Part shown: positions 18,820 through 29,196 of the stretch, one piece after another
How the letters are laid out: the number at the start of each line of letters is the position of its first letter
Position numbering within the stretch: position 1 is the stretch's first letter
Origin: Streptococcus sp. LPB0220
Lineage (GTDB): Bacteria > Bacillota > Bacilli > Lactobacillales > Streptococcaceae
Direction of reading: 5' to 3'
Assembly: GCF_008727815.1 (NCBI RefSeq)
Contig: NZ_CP044230.1
Location: 1,720,001 to 1,784,000 of the forward strand
DNA: 64,000 nucleotides
The notes under the pieces: model-generated
What the model was told of the DNA's origin: nothing
Database searches by the model: none
The model's input: the letters and a program-made list of their open reading frames with translations, nothing else
Position numbers and translations under genes: made by a program

Positions 18820-18851
18820 TTGACTCTCTATTGACGTTTCTTGGATACAAT
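18820..18851 (+). promoter_or_regulatory. hutU promoter with tandem TTGAC activator-type repeats
   Basis: TTGAC (18820-18824), 6 bp, TTGACG (18831-18836), 9 bp, TACAAT (18846-18851) as -10. The two TTGAC units are 11 bp apart, one helical turn, and replace a normal -35. Direct repeats at this spacing and distance from the -10 are typical of SARP/OmpR-type activator targets. Confidence 0.55.
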
Positions 18852-18896
18852 AAAGAAAATATAAATTCACAGTCCAACTATAAGGAGGGTTCTGCT

Positions 18897-20927
18897 ATGT
18901 CATTTATAGACGAGAAAGAAATTGCAGCTGCTATGTCTGTCAAACTTGACTTTGATGTCCTACCCGAAAAGGCGACTTTTCAAGAAGGCATCCGTCGTGC
19001 ACCTGATAGAGGCTTCCGCTTAACGCAAGCTCAGACTGAAATTGCCCTTAAAAACGCTTTGCGTTACATTCCTAAAAAATTCCACCAAGAGTTGATCCCA
19101 GAATTTCTGGAAGAACTAAAAACTCGTGGTCGGATCTATGGCTATCGCTTCCGTCCAAAAGATCGTATCTACGGAAAACCAATCGATGAGTACAAAGGAA
19201 AATGCACAGCTGCTAAGGCTATGCAGGTCATGATCGACAACAACTTGAGCTTTGAAATTGCTCTTTATCCATATGAATTGGTCACTTATGGGGAAACAGG
19301 ATCTGTCTGTGCCAACTGGATGCAATACAACTTGATCAAGAAATACTTGGAAGTCATGACAGAAGACCAAACCTTGGTGGTTGAATCGGGTCACCCTCTT
19401 GGCCTCTTCAAATCGAAACCAGAAGCTCCTCGTGTCGTCATTACTAACGGTCTCTTGATTGGTGAATATGACAATATGCGCGACTGGGAAATTGCTGAAG
19501 AAATGGGAGTAACCAACTACGGTCAGATGACGGCTGGTGGCTGGATGTACATCGGTCCTCAAGGGATCGTTCACGGTACTTTCAACACCCTTCTCAATGC
19601 TGGTCGTCTTAAACTCGGTGTGCCTGATGACGGCGACTTGACCGGTAAACTCTTTATTTCATCTGGTCTCGGTGGAATGAGCGGAGCTCAAGGGAAAGCA
19701 GCTGAAATCGCAAAAGCGGTTGCCATCGTTGCAGAAGTGGACCGCTCTCGGATCGAAACCCGTCACTCTCAAGGCTGGATTAGCCAAGTGACAGATAGTG
19801 CCGAAGAAGCTGTGAAATTGGCTCAAGCAGCCCTTGAAGCTGGTGAATCCACTTCGATTGCCTACCATGGTAATATCGTAGATTTGCTCGAATATGTCAA
19901 TGAACACCAAGTTCACGTTCATCTCTTGTCTGACCAAACCTCTTGCCACAACGTCTATGATGGTGGCTATTGCCCAGTTGGCATCAGTTTTGAAGAGCGT
20001 ACACGTTTGCTGGCAGAAGACAAAGAAACCTTCCGCCGTTTGGTTGATGAAACCTTGGCTCGTCACTTTGCAGTGATCAAAGCCTTGACGGCTAAAGGTA
20101 CTTACTTCTTCGACTACGGTAATGCCTTCATGAAATCCGTGTACGACTCAGGCATCAAGGAAATTTCTAAGAATGGTCTCGATGACAAGGACGGCTTCAT
20201 TTGGCCATCTTATGTGGAAGATATCATGGGACCTATGCTCTTTGACTATGGTTATGGTCCATTCCGTTGGGTCTGCCTCAGCGGTAAACACGAAGACTTG
20301 ATTGCAACTGACCATGCAGCTATGGAAGCCATCGATCCAACTCGTCGCTACCAAGACCGCGACAACTACAACTGGATTCGCGATGCTGAAAAGAACCAAT
20401 TGGTGGTTGGTACCCAAGCTCGTATCCTCTACCAAGATTGTATGGGCCGTGTCAACATTGCTTTGAAATTCAATGAACTCATTCGCCAAGGCAAGATTGG
20501 ACCGGTCATGATCGGACGTGACCACCATGACGTATCCGGTACAGATGCTCCATTCCGTGAAACATCAAACATCAAAGATGGATCAAACGTTACTTGTGAT
20601 ATGGCGGTTCAATGTTACGCTGGTAACGCTGCTCGCGGTATGAGTCTTGTCGCTCTCCACAATGGTGGTGGTACTGGTATCGGTAAAGCCATCAATGGTG
20701 GATTTGGTCTCGTCCTAGACGGTAGCCACCGAATCGACGAAATTATCAAATCTGCTATTTCATGGGATACCATGGGAGGGGTTGCTCGTCGGAACTGGGC
20801 ACGGAACGATCATGCTATCGAAACAGCGATCGAGTACAACCGTCTCCATGCAGGAACAGACCACATCACCATTCCTTATCTGGCAGATGAAGATTTGGTC
20901 AAAGAAGCCGTTCAAAAATTGTTTTAA
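18897..20927 (+). CDS. hutU: Urocanate hydratase
   Basis: A 676-residue enzyme converting urocanate to 4-imidazolone-5-propanoate, with tightly bound NAD+. The NAD-binding loop SSGLGGMSGAQGK is at about residues 255-267. The catalytic-region DQTSCHNVYDGGYCP and the late GRDHHDVSGTDAPFRET motif are intact. The frame extends upstream to 18699, but the ATG at 18897 has AAGGAGGG before it and gives the family's N-terminus. At 676 residues it is the longer form seen in streptococci and not the ~550-residue proteobacterial type. It is the first gene of the rightward hut operon, with 83 bp to ftcD. Confidence 0.96.
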   Translation: MSFIDEKEIAAAMSVKLDFDVLPEKATFQEGIRRAPDRGFRLTQAQTEIALKNALRYIPKKFHQELIPEFLEELKTRGRIYGYRFRPKDRIYGKPIDEYKGKCTAAKAMQVMIDNNLSFEIALYPYELVTYGETGSVCANWMQYNLIKKYLEVMTEDQTLVVESGHPLGLFKSKPEAPRVVITNGLLIGEYDNMRDWEIAEEMGVTNYGQMTAGGWMYIGPQGIVHGTFNTLLNAGRLKLGVPDDGDLTGKLFISSGLGGMSGAQGKAAEIAKAVAIVAEVDRSRIETRHSQGWISQVTDSAEEAVKLAQAALEAGESTSIAYHGNIVDLLEYVNEHQVHVHLLSDQTSCHNVYDGGYCPVGISFEERTRLLAEDKETFRRLVDETLARHFAVIKALTAKGTYFFDYGNAFMKSVYDSGIKEISKNGLDDKDGFIWPSYVEDIMGPMLFDYGYGPFRWVCLSGKHEDLIATDHAAMEAIDPTRRYQDRDNYNWIRDAEKNQLVVGTQARILYQDCMGRVNIALKFNELIRQGKIGPVMIGRDHHDVSGTDAPFRETSNIKDGSNVTCDMAVQCYAGNAARGMSLVALHNGGGTGIGKAINGGFGLVLDGSHRIDEIIKSAISWDTMGGVARRNWARNDHAIETAIEYNRLHAGTDHITIPYLADEDLVKEAVQKLF

Positions 20928-21010
20928 CATCAAAAAATAAAAACTGAGAAAGGGGAGGAAAATACAAAGACTCCTCCTCCCCAACTTCTCCTATAAAAAG
21001 AGGTAATCAT

Positions 21011-21910
21011 ATGGCAAAAATTGTTGAGTGTATTCCAAACTTCTCTGAAGGACGCAATCAGGCTGTGATCGACGGATTAGCAGCTACAGCAAAAAGTATT
21101 CCAGGTGTCACTTTACTAGACTACTCGTCCGATGCCAGCCACAACCGTAGCGTCTTTACACTCGTTGGGGATGAAGAAAGCATTCAAGAAGTGGCTTTCC
21201 AATTGGTGAAATACGCTTCTGAAAACATTGATATGACCAAGCACGAAGGCGAACACCCTCGTATGGGGGCAACAGACGTTTGTCCATTCGTTCCCGTTAA
21301 AGATATCACTACTGCTGAATGCGTTGAGATCGCTAATAAAGTGGCTGAACGCATCAATCGTGAATTAGGTATTCCAATCTTCCTTTATGAAGATGCTGCA
21401 ACTCGTCCAGAACGGAAAAACTTGGCCAAAGTGCGTAAAGGACAATTTGAAGGAATGCCAGAAAAATTGTTGGAAGAAGACTGGAAGCCAGACTACGGTG
21501 AACGCAAGATTCACCCAACTGCAGGGGTTACAGCTGTCGGTGTCCGTATGCCACTCGTTGCTTTCAATATCAACCTTGACACAGACGACCTAGAGATTGC
21601 CAATAAGATTTCTAAAATCATTCGTGGATCAAGCGGTGGATACAAATACTGTAAAGCGATCGGTGTCATGCTAGAAGATCGCAACATCGCCCAAGTCTCC
21701 ATCAACATGGTCAACTTGGAACAATTCCCATTGTATCGTGTTGTGGAAACCGTTCGTTTCGAAGCACAACGCTACGGTGTTCGCATCATCGGAACAGAAC
21801 TTATCGGACTGGCTCCTGCTAAGGCTTTGATCGACTCTGCTGAATACTACTTGCAATTAGAAGACTTTGACTACAGCAAACAAGTCTTGGAAAATCACTT
21901 GTTGGGTTAG
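21011..21910 (+). CDS. ftcD: Glutamate formimidoyltransferase
   Basis: A 299-residue protein starting MAKIVECIPNFSEGRN, the formiminotransferase N-terminal signature. It moves the formimino group of formiminoglutamate to tetrahydrofolate, giving glutamate and 5-formimino-THF. It is the stand-alone transferase; in mammals it is fused to the cyclodeaminase, which here is the next gene after 12 bp. KHEGEHPRMGATDVCPF is the conserved substrate loop. AGAGGT precedes the ATG. It works in the folate-sparing branch that competes with HutG. Confidence 0.95.
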   Translation: MAKIVECIPNFSEGRNQAVIDGLAATAKSIPGVTLLDYSSDASHNRSVFTLVGDEESIQEVAFQLVKYASENIDMTKHEGEHPRMGATDVCPFVPVKDITTAECVEIANKVAERINRELGIPIFLYEDAATRPERKNLAKVRKGQFEGMPEKLLEEDWKPDYGERKIHPTAGVTAVGVRMPLVAFNINLDTDDLEIANKISKIIRGSSGGYKYCKAIGVMLEDRNIAQVSINMVNLEQFPLYRVVETVRFEAQRYGVRIIGTELIGLAPAKALIDSAEYYLQLEDFDYSKQVLENHLLG

Positions 21911-21922
21911 AAAGGGAGTTCT

Positions 21923-22552
21923 ATGAAACTAGTTGACTTAAGTATTACGGAGTTTGCCAAGTTCCTTGGTTCGGATGCTCCAGCTCCAGGTGGTGGTTCT
22001 GCTGCTGCTCTATCTGCTGCGAATGGGATTTCCCTTACAAAAATGGTCTGTGAACTGACCATTGGAAAGAAAAAATACGCAGAATTTGAAGACCACATCA
22101 AAGGGGTTCATGAAAAAAGCGCTCAACTCCAAGACCAATTACTAGAAGCCATCGACAAGGATACAGAAGCCTTCAACGTCGTATCAGCTGTCTTTGATCT
22201 TCCAAAAGAAACGGAAGAAGAGAAAGCTGCTCGTCGTGAAGCCATGCAAAAAGCTTTGAAACATGCGACAGTATCTCCTTTCTCTATGATAGAGCTCATC
22301 GTTGAAGCTCTTGAAACCACCAAAGAAGCTGTTGGTAAGTCCAACACCAATGCGGCGAGTGACTTAGGAGTGGCTGCTCTCAATCTCAAGGCTGGACTTC
22401 AGGGGGCTTGGCTCAATGTCCTGATCAACATTTCAGGAATCAAGGACCAAGACTTCGTCCAAGAATACCATAGCAAGGGACTCGAACTCCTCCAAACCGG
22501 TTCTGATCTTGCAGATAACATTTACCAAACCATTTTAGAAAGTCTATCTTAA
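21923..22552 (+). CDS. fchA: Formimidoyltetrahydrofolate cyclodeaminase
   Basis: A 209-residue all-helical protein with the family motif [18 protein letters not shown] (residues ~18-35). It releases ammonia from 5-formimino-THF to give 5,10-methenyl-THF, feeding the one-carbon pool. It starts 12 bp after ftcD with AAAGGGAG as ribosome site. The two subunits probably act together as the bifunctional enzyme does in animals. It is intact and of normal length. Confidence 0.93.
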   Translation: MKLVDLSITEFAKFLGSDAPAPGGGSAAALSAANGISLTKMVCELTIGKKKYAEFEDHIKGVHEKSAQLQDQLLEAIDKDTEAFNVVSAVFDLPKETEEEKAARREAMQKALKHATVSPFSMIELIVEALETTKEAVGKSNTNAASDLGVAALNLKAGLQGAWLNVLINISGIKDQDFVQEYHSKGLELLQTGSDLADNIYQTILESLS

Positions 22553-22587
22553 ACCTAGCAAATAAAAATAAAGAAAGAAGGGATTCT

Positions 22588-24261
22588 ATGGTTTTATCGG
22601 ATATTGAAATTGCCAATTCTGTCCAAATGAAGCCCATCACGGAAATCGCTGCTGAACTTGGATTGACTGAAGACGACATTTCGCTCTACGGAAAATACAA
22701 GGCAAAAATCGATAGCAACCAACTGGAACAACTCAAGGATAAAGAAGATGGAAAGCTGATCCTCGTGACAGCCATCTCTCCGACACCTGCTGGAGAAGGA
22801 AAGACAACCACCTCTGTTGGCTTGGTCGATGCTCTTTCAGCTATTGGTGAAAAAGCCGTCATTGCTCTCCGCGAACCGTCTCTTGGCCCTGTCTTTGGGA
22901 TCAAGGGTGGAGCTGCCGGTGGCGGGTACGCCCAAGTGGTTCCAATGGAAGATATCAACCTTCACTTTACCGGAGACTTCCATGCCATTGGGATTGCCAA
23001 CAACCTCCTTGCAGCCTTGATTGACAACCATATCCATCACGGCAATGAGTTGGGCATCGATTCTCGTCGCATCACCTGGAAACGGGTGGTCGATATGAAC
23101 GACCGTCAACTCCGTCATATTGTCGATGGCCTTCAAGGAAAAACAAACGGAGTTCCTCGTGAAGATGGCTTTGACATCACCGTGGCTTCTGAAATCATGG
23201 CCATTCTCTGTCTCTCTGAAAATATCCTTGATCTCAAAGAACGTCTTGATCGCATCATTATTGGGTACAACTACCAAGGACAACCGGTCACAGCCAAAGA
23301 TCTCAAGGCTGGAGGTGCCATGGCAGCTGTCCTCAAAGATGCCATCCATCCAAATTTGGTGCAAACCTTGGAACATACTCCTGCCATCATCCACGGTGGA
23401 CCATTTGCCAATATCGCCCATGGCTGTAACAGTGTGCTGGCTACTAAACTAGCCCTCAAATATGCAGACTATGTCGTGACAGAAGCTGGTTTTGGAGCAG
23501 ACCTCGGTGCTGAAAAATTCATCGATATTAAGTGCCGCATGGCCGGGCTCAAACCTGCTGCCGTTGTCCTCGTCGCAACCATCCGTGCTCTCAAGATGCA
23601 TGGTGGAGTTGCCAAAGCAGACTTGGCTACCGAAAATGTCCAAGCCGTTATCGATGGACTACCAAACCTAGACAAACACTTGGCCAACATTCAAGAAGTC
23701 TATGGTCTACCAGTGGTCGTTGCCATTAACAAATTCCCACTGGATACAGAAGCAGAGCTAGAAGCTGTCTATGAATCTTGTAAGAAACGCCATGTAGATG
23801 TGGTCATTTCAGATGTCTGGGCACATGGTGGAGCTGGTGGTCGTGACTTGGCTGAAAAAGTCATTCAACTGGCTCAAGAAGAAAACCACTTCTCTTATGT
23901 CTATGACGAAGAAGACAGCATTGAAACAAAATTGACCAAGATCGTCACAAAAGTCTATGGTGGTAAAGGCATCAGCTTAACACCAGCGGCCAAACGCGAA
24001 CTCAAAGAATTGGAAGCTCTTGGCTTCTCAAACTACCCAATCTGTATGGCCAAAACCCAATATTCCTTCTCAGACGATGCGAAGAAGATGGGAGCACCAA
24101 AAGATTTCACAGTTAAAATCAGTAACCTTAAGGTGGCTGCCGGAGCTGGCTTCATCGTAGCTCTCACTGGTACCATTATGACCATGCCTGGCCTACCTAA
24201 AGTTCCTGCCAGTGAAAAGATTGATATCGATGCCCACGGCAATATCACTGGTCTCTTTTAA
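22588..24261 (+). CDS. fhs: Formate--tetrahydrofolate ligase (10-formyl-THF synthetase)
   Basis: A 557-residue enzyme with the ATP-binding [14 protein letters not shown] loop (around residues 66-79) and the [22 protein letters not shown] signature shortly after. It interconverts formate + ATP + THF with 10-formyl-THF. Inside a hut operon it may run in the ATP-forming direction, returning one-carbon units as formate; this is inference from position. Streptococci often have a second housekeeping copy elsewhere, which this window cannot show. It lies 35 bp after fchA and 15 bp before hutD. Confidence 0.95.
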   Translation: MVLSDIEIANSVQMKPITEIAAELGLTEDDISLYGKYKAKIDSNQLEQLKDKEDGKLILVTAISPTPAGEGKTTTSVGLVDALSAIGEKAVIALREPSLGPVFGIKGGAAGGGYAQVVPMEDINLHFTGDFHAIGIANNLLAALIDNHIHHGNELGIDSRRITWKRVVDMNDRQLRHIVDGLQGKTNGVPREDGFDITVASEIMAILCLSENILDLKERLDRIIIGYNYQGQPVTAKDLKAGGAMAAVLKDAIHPNLVQTLEHTPAIIHGGPFANIAHGCNSVLATKLALKYADYVVTEAGFGADLGAEKFIDIKCRMAGLKPAAVVLVATIRALKMHGGVAKADLATENVQAVIDGLPNLDKHLANIQEVYGLPVVVAINKFPLDTEAELEAVYESCKKRHVDVVISDVWAHGGAGGRDLAEKVIQLAQEENHFSYVYDEEDSIETKLTKIVTKVYGGKGISLTPAAKRELKELEALGFSNYPICMAKTQYSFSDDAKKMGAPKDFTVKISNLKVAAGAGFIVALTGTIMTMPGLPKVPASEKIDIDAHGNITGLF

Positions 24262-24276
24262 GAAAGAAGGCGTCCT

Positions 24277-24855
24277 ATGGTGACTCTCCTTCATCTTACC
24301 CCCGCAGATTATCAAATTTCTACCTGGTCCGGTGGCCAAACCACCCAACTCTTTCTCTCCCCAGAGGGAGGAAGCTATCCAGATCGGACCTTTGACTTCC
24401 GCCTCTCTACTGCAACGGTAGAGGTTGAAAAAAGTAACTTTACCGATCTCACGGGCTACCACCGAATCTTGATGCCCTTGAATGCCTCCATTAGGCTCAC
24501 CCATCACCATAAAGAAGTGGTTTTGAACCCCTTTCAAAGCTACTTCTTTGATGGGGGAGATCCTGTATCTAGCCAAGGGACTTGTCAAGACTTTAATTTG
24601 ATTTACAAACCTTCTTATCAGGGGCATATGAGTGCTATATCCCCAAAAGAGAGTGTCAAAAGTCAGAGTCGCTATCAATTGATCTACGCTCTCTGTCCAC
24701 TAACACTCGAATGGGGAAACAATCATTCTCAAACTCTCCAAACTCACGAGCTCCTGGTGATCGAACAAGCATCTCCTCTTCAAGAGATGACAATCACGTT
24801 TTTACCCCATCAGTCTGGGGAGCAACCGATTGCTATCTGGACTGGACTACAATAA
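24277..24855 (+). CDS. hutD: HutD family protein
   Basis: A 192-residue cupin-like protein of the HutD/Ves family. It begins MVTLLHLTPADYQISTWSGG, followed by TTQLFLSPEGGSYPDRTFDFRLSTATVE, both typical of the family. HutD proteins occur in many hut operons; a role in limiting urocanate build-up or sensing formiminoglutamate has been proposed, but the activity is not settled. The C-terminal half here is less conserved. It lies 15 bp after fhs and 21 bp before the permease, clearly in the operon. Confidence 0.85.
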   Translation: MVTLLHLTPADYQISTWSGGQTTQLFLSPEGGSYPDRTFDFRLSTATVEVEKSNFTDLTGYHRILMPLNASIRLTHHHKEVVLNPFQSYFFDGGDPVSSQGTCQDFNLIYKPSYQGHMSAISPKESVKSQSRYQLIYALCPLTLEWGNNHSQTLQTHELLVIEQASPLQEMTITFLPHQSGEQPIAIWTGLQ

Positions 24856-24876
24856 TGTTCACAAAGGAGAAACATT

Positions 24877-26220
24877 ATGAACGGAGCACATAAACAGTCG
24901 ATTGAGGAACAAGAAAAAGCGAAATTCAGCTTTAGCGGTGCCACTCTTTACGGTATCAACGCCGTAATCGGATCTGGTATCTTCCTCCTTCCTCAAAAAA
25001 TTTATTCTGGCCTCGGACCAGCTTCTCTAGCTGTCATGTTCGGGGTTGCCATTCTCGTCATGCTACTATCAGCCTGTCTGGCTGAAACAGCTGGCTACTT
25101 CGACAAAAACGGTGGAGCCATGCAATACTCAAAAGCCGCTTTCGGAGACTTCGTTGGCTTTAACGTTGGGATTCTCGGTTGGGCCGTTACTGTTATCGCT
25201 TGGGCTGCCATGTTAGCCGGATTTGCTAAGATCTTCATCATCACCTTCCCAGCATTTGAAGGCTACAACCTTCCGATCAGTATCGGTATGCTGATTCTCT
25301 TGAGTCTGATGAACATTGCCGGTCTGAAAACCTCTAAGATGTTTACTCTGACAGCTACTGTTGCAAAATTAATTCCAATTGTCCTCTTCTCACTCTTTGC
25401 CATCTTCTTCATTCCCGGTGGCGTGAGCAAGGGCAACTTCACACCTTTCCTTCAATTGGAAAGTGGAACAAACCTCTTCAGTTCTATTTCTAGTACAGCC
25501 GTCTACATCTTCTACGGTTTCATCGGATTTGAAACCATGTCTATCGTTGCAGGGGAAATGCGCAACCCTGAAAAGAACGTTCCCCGCGCTATTCTAGGTT
25601 CTATCAGTATTGTATCTGTTCTCTACATGTTGATCATCGCAGGAACAATCGCCATGCTTGGTGGTCGCATTATGCAAACTGGTGCACCAGTACAAGACGC
25701 ATTTGTCGAAATGATTGGCCCTATCGGAGCTCCACTCGTTTCTTACGGAGCCCTCATTTCAATCGCCGGTCTAAACATCGGTGAATCCATCATGGTCCCT
25801 CGTTTTGGTGCCGCATTAGCAACTGAAAAACTCTTGCCAGAAGGGCTTGGAAAAACAAACTCTAAGAATGCCCCTGTCATTGCCATTATCATTTCTGGTA
25901 TCTTCGCCTTCTTACTCTTGTTATCTGGCTCTTTCGAAACATTAGCAACCTTCAGTGTTGTCTTCCGTTTCTTCCAATACATTCCAACTGCTTTGGCAGC
26001 CATCAAACTCAGAAAAATGTACCCAGACAAAAAGGTTACCTTCCGAGTACCATTTGGTCCTGTTATCCCAGTTCTAGCTGTTGTGATCAGTATCTTGATG
26101 ATTGCAGGGGACAACCTAATGAACTTTGTTTGGGGTGCCATCGGTCTCGTGATCGCAAGTGGACTCTACTTTGTTTTCCACGGCGATAAACTACATAAAT
26201 CGAAAACCCTTCCTCACTAA
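24877..26220 (+). CDS. APC family amino-acid permease (probable histidine or urocanate uptake)
   Basis: A 447-residue membrane protein with about twelve helices. The APC substrate motif GSGIFLLP (around residue 32) lies in the first helix, and FIGFETMSIVAGEMRNPEKNVPRA is the conserved loop. It sits inside the hut operon between hutD and hutH, with AAAGGAG before the ATG, so import of histidine or an intermediate is the natural guess. The exact substrate cannot be read from sequence. The N-terminus has 25 charged soluble residues. It is intact. Confidence 0.85.
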   Translation: MNGAHKQSIEEQEKAKFSFSGATLYGINAVIGSGIFLLPQKIYSGLGPASLAVMFGVAILVMLLSACLAETAGYFDKNGGAMQYSKAAFGDFVGFNVGILGWAVTVIAWAAMLAGFAKIFIITFPAFEGYNLPISIGMLILLSLMNIAGLKTSKMFTLTATVAKLIPIVLFSLFAIFFIPGGVSKGNFTPFLQLESGTNLFSSISSTAVYIFYGFIGFETMSIVAGEMRNPEKNVPRAILGSISIVSVLYMLIIAGTIAMLGGRIMQTGAPVQDAFVEMIGPIGAPLVSYGALISIAGLNIGESIMVPRFGAALATEKLLPEGLGKTNSKNAPVIAIIISGIFAFLLLLSGSFETLATFSVVFRFFQYIPTALAAIKLRKMYPDKKVTFRVPFGPVIPVLAVVISILMIAGDNLMNFVWGAIGLVIASGLYFVFHGDKLHKSKTLPH

Positions 26221-26233
26221 TTTTCTTTACACA

Positions 26234-26288
26234 CTAGATGGGAACAGAGACGGGAGTGAAGCTCGGTTTTGCTCCCTAACCCATCTAG
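26234..26288 (+). other. Large stem-loop between the hut permease and hutH
   Basis: CTAGATGGG (26234-26242) pairs with CCCATCTAG (26280-26288). GGGAG (26252-26256) pairs with CTCCC (26272-26276) inside. No T-run follows, so it is not a standard terminator. It may be an mRNA processing or stabilising structure. The 216-bp gap also contains the palindrome ATGGGCCCAT near 26360, and I see no clear hutH promoter. Confidence 0.5.
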
Positions 26289-26436
26289 GACTCCACGAAT
26301 GTCAAACCTGAGCCCTTTTCTCTATGACTCCTTTCAATTTTTTTAGATCAATAGACAATGGGCCCATGTTTGGTATTCAAACCGAAGTAAACAACACTAC
26401 TTCCACAGAACAACTATTCATAATCGGAGGTTTTAT

Positions 26437-27978
26437 ATGACTCAATTGATTCATTTAGATGGTAATAGCTTAACACTCGAAGAAGTCATCGCTGTCGCTC
26501 GGCACGGTGCCCAATGTGAGCTTGATGAACAAGCCAAAGAAGCCGTTATCGCATCCCGTAAAATCGTTGATGACATTGTCCGGGAAAAACGAGTCGTCTA
26601 TGGTGTAACCACTGGCTTTGGTTCCCTCTGTAATGTCAGCATCTCTCCAGAAGATACTGTTCAACTGCAAGAAAACCTGATCCGAACTCACTCATCTGGC
26701 TTCGGTGATCCACTTCCTGAAGATGCTGTTCGTGCCATCATGCTGATCCGTATCAACTCACTCTTGAAAGGTTATTCTGGCATTCGTCTGTCAACCGTTG
26801 AAAAACTGTTAGAATTGCTCAACAAAGGAGTCACTCCTTATATCCCTGAAAAAGGCTCTCTCGGAGCTTCTGGAGACCTTGCTCCTCTTTCTCATATGGT
26901 TTTACCAATGTTGGGCCTTGGACGTGCCTACTACAAAGGAGAACTTCTCAGTGGTCAAGAAGCCTTAGATCGTGCTGGAATTGAAAAGATCCAATTAGCT
27001 GCCAAAGAAGGGCTTGCCTTGATCAATGGTACGACTGTCCTAACCGGTATCGGTGCTCTTGCGACTTATGATGGTATCCAATTGCTCAAACTCTCTGATA
27101 TCGCTGGTGCTCTCTCAATGGAAGTTCACAATGGAATTACCAGTCCATTCGAAGAAGACCTTCATTCCATCCGCCCACAAAGTGGACAATTGGCAACTGC
27201 TCGCAACATCCGTAACCTTCTTGAAGGAAGTAAGAATACCACTGTTGCGACTCAACAACGGGTACAAGATCCTTATACACTTCGCTGTATCCCTCAAATA
27301 CATGGAGCCAGCAAGGATTCTATTGCTTACGTAAAAGAAAAAGTTGAAATCGAAATCAACTCTGTCACAGATAACCCAATCATTACCAAAGAAGGACACG
27401 TCATCTCAGGAGGTAACTTCCACGGTGAACCAATGGCGCAACCATTTGACTTCTTAGGCATTGCCCTTTCTGAAATTGGGAACGTATCTGAACGTCGGGT
27501 GGAACGCTTGGTCAACAGCCAACTCAGTAAATTACCATCCTTCTTAGTCAAACACCCTGGACTCAACTCAGGCTTCATGATTACCCAGTATGCTTGTGCA
27601 TCCCTTGCATCGGAAAATAAAATTTTGGCTCACCCTGCTAGTGTCGATTCTATTCCATCTTGTGAAAACCAAGAAGATTTCGTCAGCATGGGAACGACTG
27701 CCGCTCGTAAAGCAGCAGAAATTCTTAAAAACTCACGTCGCATCGTTGCTACTGAAATCATGGCAGCTTGCCAAGCCTTGGATCTCAAGCCAGAAAATCA
27801 TGAACTTGGTAAAGGGACAAAACCAGCTTATGAGCTGATTCGTCAAAAACTGAACTTCATTGAATTTGACAAAGATATCGAAATCTTTGAAGAACTTAAT
27901 AAAGCATCTGCTGTTGTCGAAAGCGAAGAATTCTTAGCAACCATCGAAAAAGCAGTTGACTTAAGCATTCAATACTGA
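26437..27978 (+). CDS. hutH: Histidine ammonia-lyase
   Basis: A 513-residue MIO-dependent lyase, the first step of the pathway: histidine to urocanate plus ammonia. The tripeptide that cyclises to the MIO cofactor, A144-S145-G146, is present in [14 protein letters not shown]. Other active-site landmarks are YGVTTGFG (55-62) and [21 protein letters not shown] precedes the ATG. It lies 216 bp after the permease, across a structured gap, and 82 bp before hutG. Confidence 0.97.
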   Translation: MTQLIHLDGNSLTLEEVIAVARHGAQCELDEQAKEAVIASRKIVDDIVREKRVVYGVTTGFGSLCNVSISPEDTVQLQENLIRTHSSGFGDPLPEDAVRAIMLIRINSLLKGYSGIRLSTVEKLLELLNKGVTPYIPEKGSLGASGDLAPLSHMVLPMLGLGRAYYKGELLSGQEALDRAGIEKIQLAAKEGLALINGTTVLTGIGALATYDGIQLLKLSDIAGALSMEVHNGITSPFEEDLHSIRPQSGQLATARNIRNLLEGSKNTTVATQQRVQDPYTLRCIPQIHGASKDSIAYVKEKVEIEINSVTDNPIITKEGHVISGGNFHGEPMAQPFDFLGIALSEIGNVSERRVERLVNSQLSKLPSFLVKHPGLNSGFMITQYACASLASENKILAHPASVDSIPSCENQEDFVSMGTTAARKAAEILKNSRRIVATEIMAACQALDLKPENHELGKGTKPAYELIRQKLNFIEFDKDIEIFEELNKASAVVESEEFLATIEKAVDLSIQY

Positions 27979-27999
27979 TACAGTAAGAATAAAGCAAAA

Positions 28000-28027
28000 C
28001 AGAGGCTGGCGATCTTCTCAGCCTCTG
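28000..28027 (+). other. Hairpin between hutH and hutG
   Basis: CAGAGGCTG (28000-28008) pairs perfectly with CAGCCTCTG (28019-28027). No T-run follows, so it is more likely a processing or partial-attenuation structure than a full terminator. Confidence 0.45.
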
Positions 28028-28060
28028 CCTGCTTTCAGAAAAATAAGGGAGGCGACAAGC

Positions 28061-29053
28061 TTGCTCACAAACTACTATCCAATGACCTACAGCTACTACC
28101 AAGGTAGCATCGAGGACAATCCCTACACGGCCAAATGGGGAATGGTCACCAAATTTTTAGACCTAAACGACGAGACCCTCACTCCATTTGAGGGTATGAC
28201 CTTTGGGATCATCGGCTTTAAGAGCGACAAAGGAGTCTATATCAATAATGGGCGTGTAGGAGCAGTCGAGGGTCCTACAGCCATCCGTTCTCAAATCGCT
28301 AAACTTCCATGGCACTGGGGAACCAATGTGACAGTGTATGATGTGGGAAATATTGACGGGCCTAACCATTCACTAGAAGAACTCCAAGAAAGTCTCTCAC
28401 AAGCGATCCAGCGCATGTACCAACTAGGGATCCAACCCATTGTCCTAGGAGGCGGTCACGGAACTGCTTACGGCCACTATCTAGGGATTCAATCCAGTTT
28501 AGAAAAAGATGAACAACTGGCTGTGATCAATCTGGATGCCCACTTTGATTTGCGACCTTACGACCAAACCGGTCCCAATTCTGGAACAGGTTTTCGTCAA
28601 ATGGCTGATCATGCGAAAGAAAAAGGTCAGGACTTCCCTTACCTCATCCTGGGGATCCAAGAGCACAATAATAACCTCTTCCTCTTTAATTACGTTGCTA
28701 AAACACCAAGCATTGATTTTTTAACTGGCCAAGATCTCTTCCAGATGAGCCACCAAGCCATTCTGGATCGAATCGATCAATTTTTAGAAAACCAAACCGC
28801 GATCTATCTGTCTATTGATATGGATTGCTTTGCGGTCGGCTCTGCTCCTGGTGTTAGCGCCATCCAATCGCTTGGTGTCGATCCTAAACTAGCCCTCCTG
28901 CTTCTCCAACACATTGCTGCTAGTGGTAAGCTAATCGGATTTGATGTCGTGGAAGTTTCTCCTCCTCATGATATTGACAACCATACTTCAAACCTTGCTG
29001 CGACCTTTATCTTTTACTTGACCCAAATATTGGCGCAACAAAAACTGAACTAA
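28061..29053 (+). CDS. hutG: Formimidoylglutamase (TTG start)
   Basis: A 330-residue ureohydrolase-fold (arginase-like) enzyme that hydrolyses formiminoglutamate to glutamate and formamide. The manganese ligands are visible in [23 protein letters not shown] and SIDMDCF. The start is a TTG at 28061 with AAGGGAGG eight bases upstream. An in-frame ATG at 28082 has no better site. This is the second route from formiminoglutamate, alongside FtcD/FchA in the same operon. It is the last hut gene, followed by a strong terminator. Confidence 0.93.
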   Translation: MLTNYYPMTYSYYQGSIEDNPYTAKWGMVTKFLDLNDETLTPFEGMTFGIIGFKSDKGVYINNGRVGAVEGPTAIRSQIAKLPWHWGTNVTVYDVGNIDGPNHSLEELQESLSQAIQRMYQLGIQPIVLGGGHGTAYGHYLGIQSSLEKDEQLAVINLDAHFDLRPYDQTGPNSGTGFRQMADHAKEKGQDFPYLILGIQEHNNNLFLFNYVAKTPSIDFLTGQDLFQMSHQAILDRIDQFLENQTAIYLSIDMDCFAVGSAPGVSAIQSLGVDPKLALLLLQHIAASGKLIGFDVVEVSPPHDIDNHTSNLAATFIFYLTQILAQQKLN

Positions 29054-29071
29054 GAAGATTTCTACACACAT

Positions 29072-29116
29072 AAAAAGCATAGAAACACCCATTACTAGGG
29101 TATTTCTATGCTTTTT
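29072..29116. terminator. Bidirectional terminator between hutG and the SARP-like regulator
   Basis: AAAAAGCATAGAAA-ACCC and GGGT-TTTCTATGCTTTTT form a long stem around a 7-base loop with T-runs on both strands. It serves both convergent genes. Confidence 0.9.
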
Positions 29117-29196
29117 CTTCGTTTTCAGGCACAATGATCTTTGCCTGAAAGGAGAACAGGCCACTTAGCCCTCTCTTATGATTTAGGCAAGAGCCA

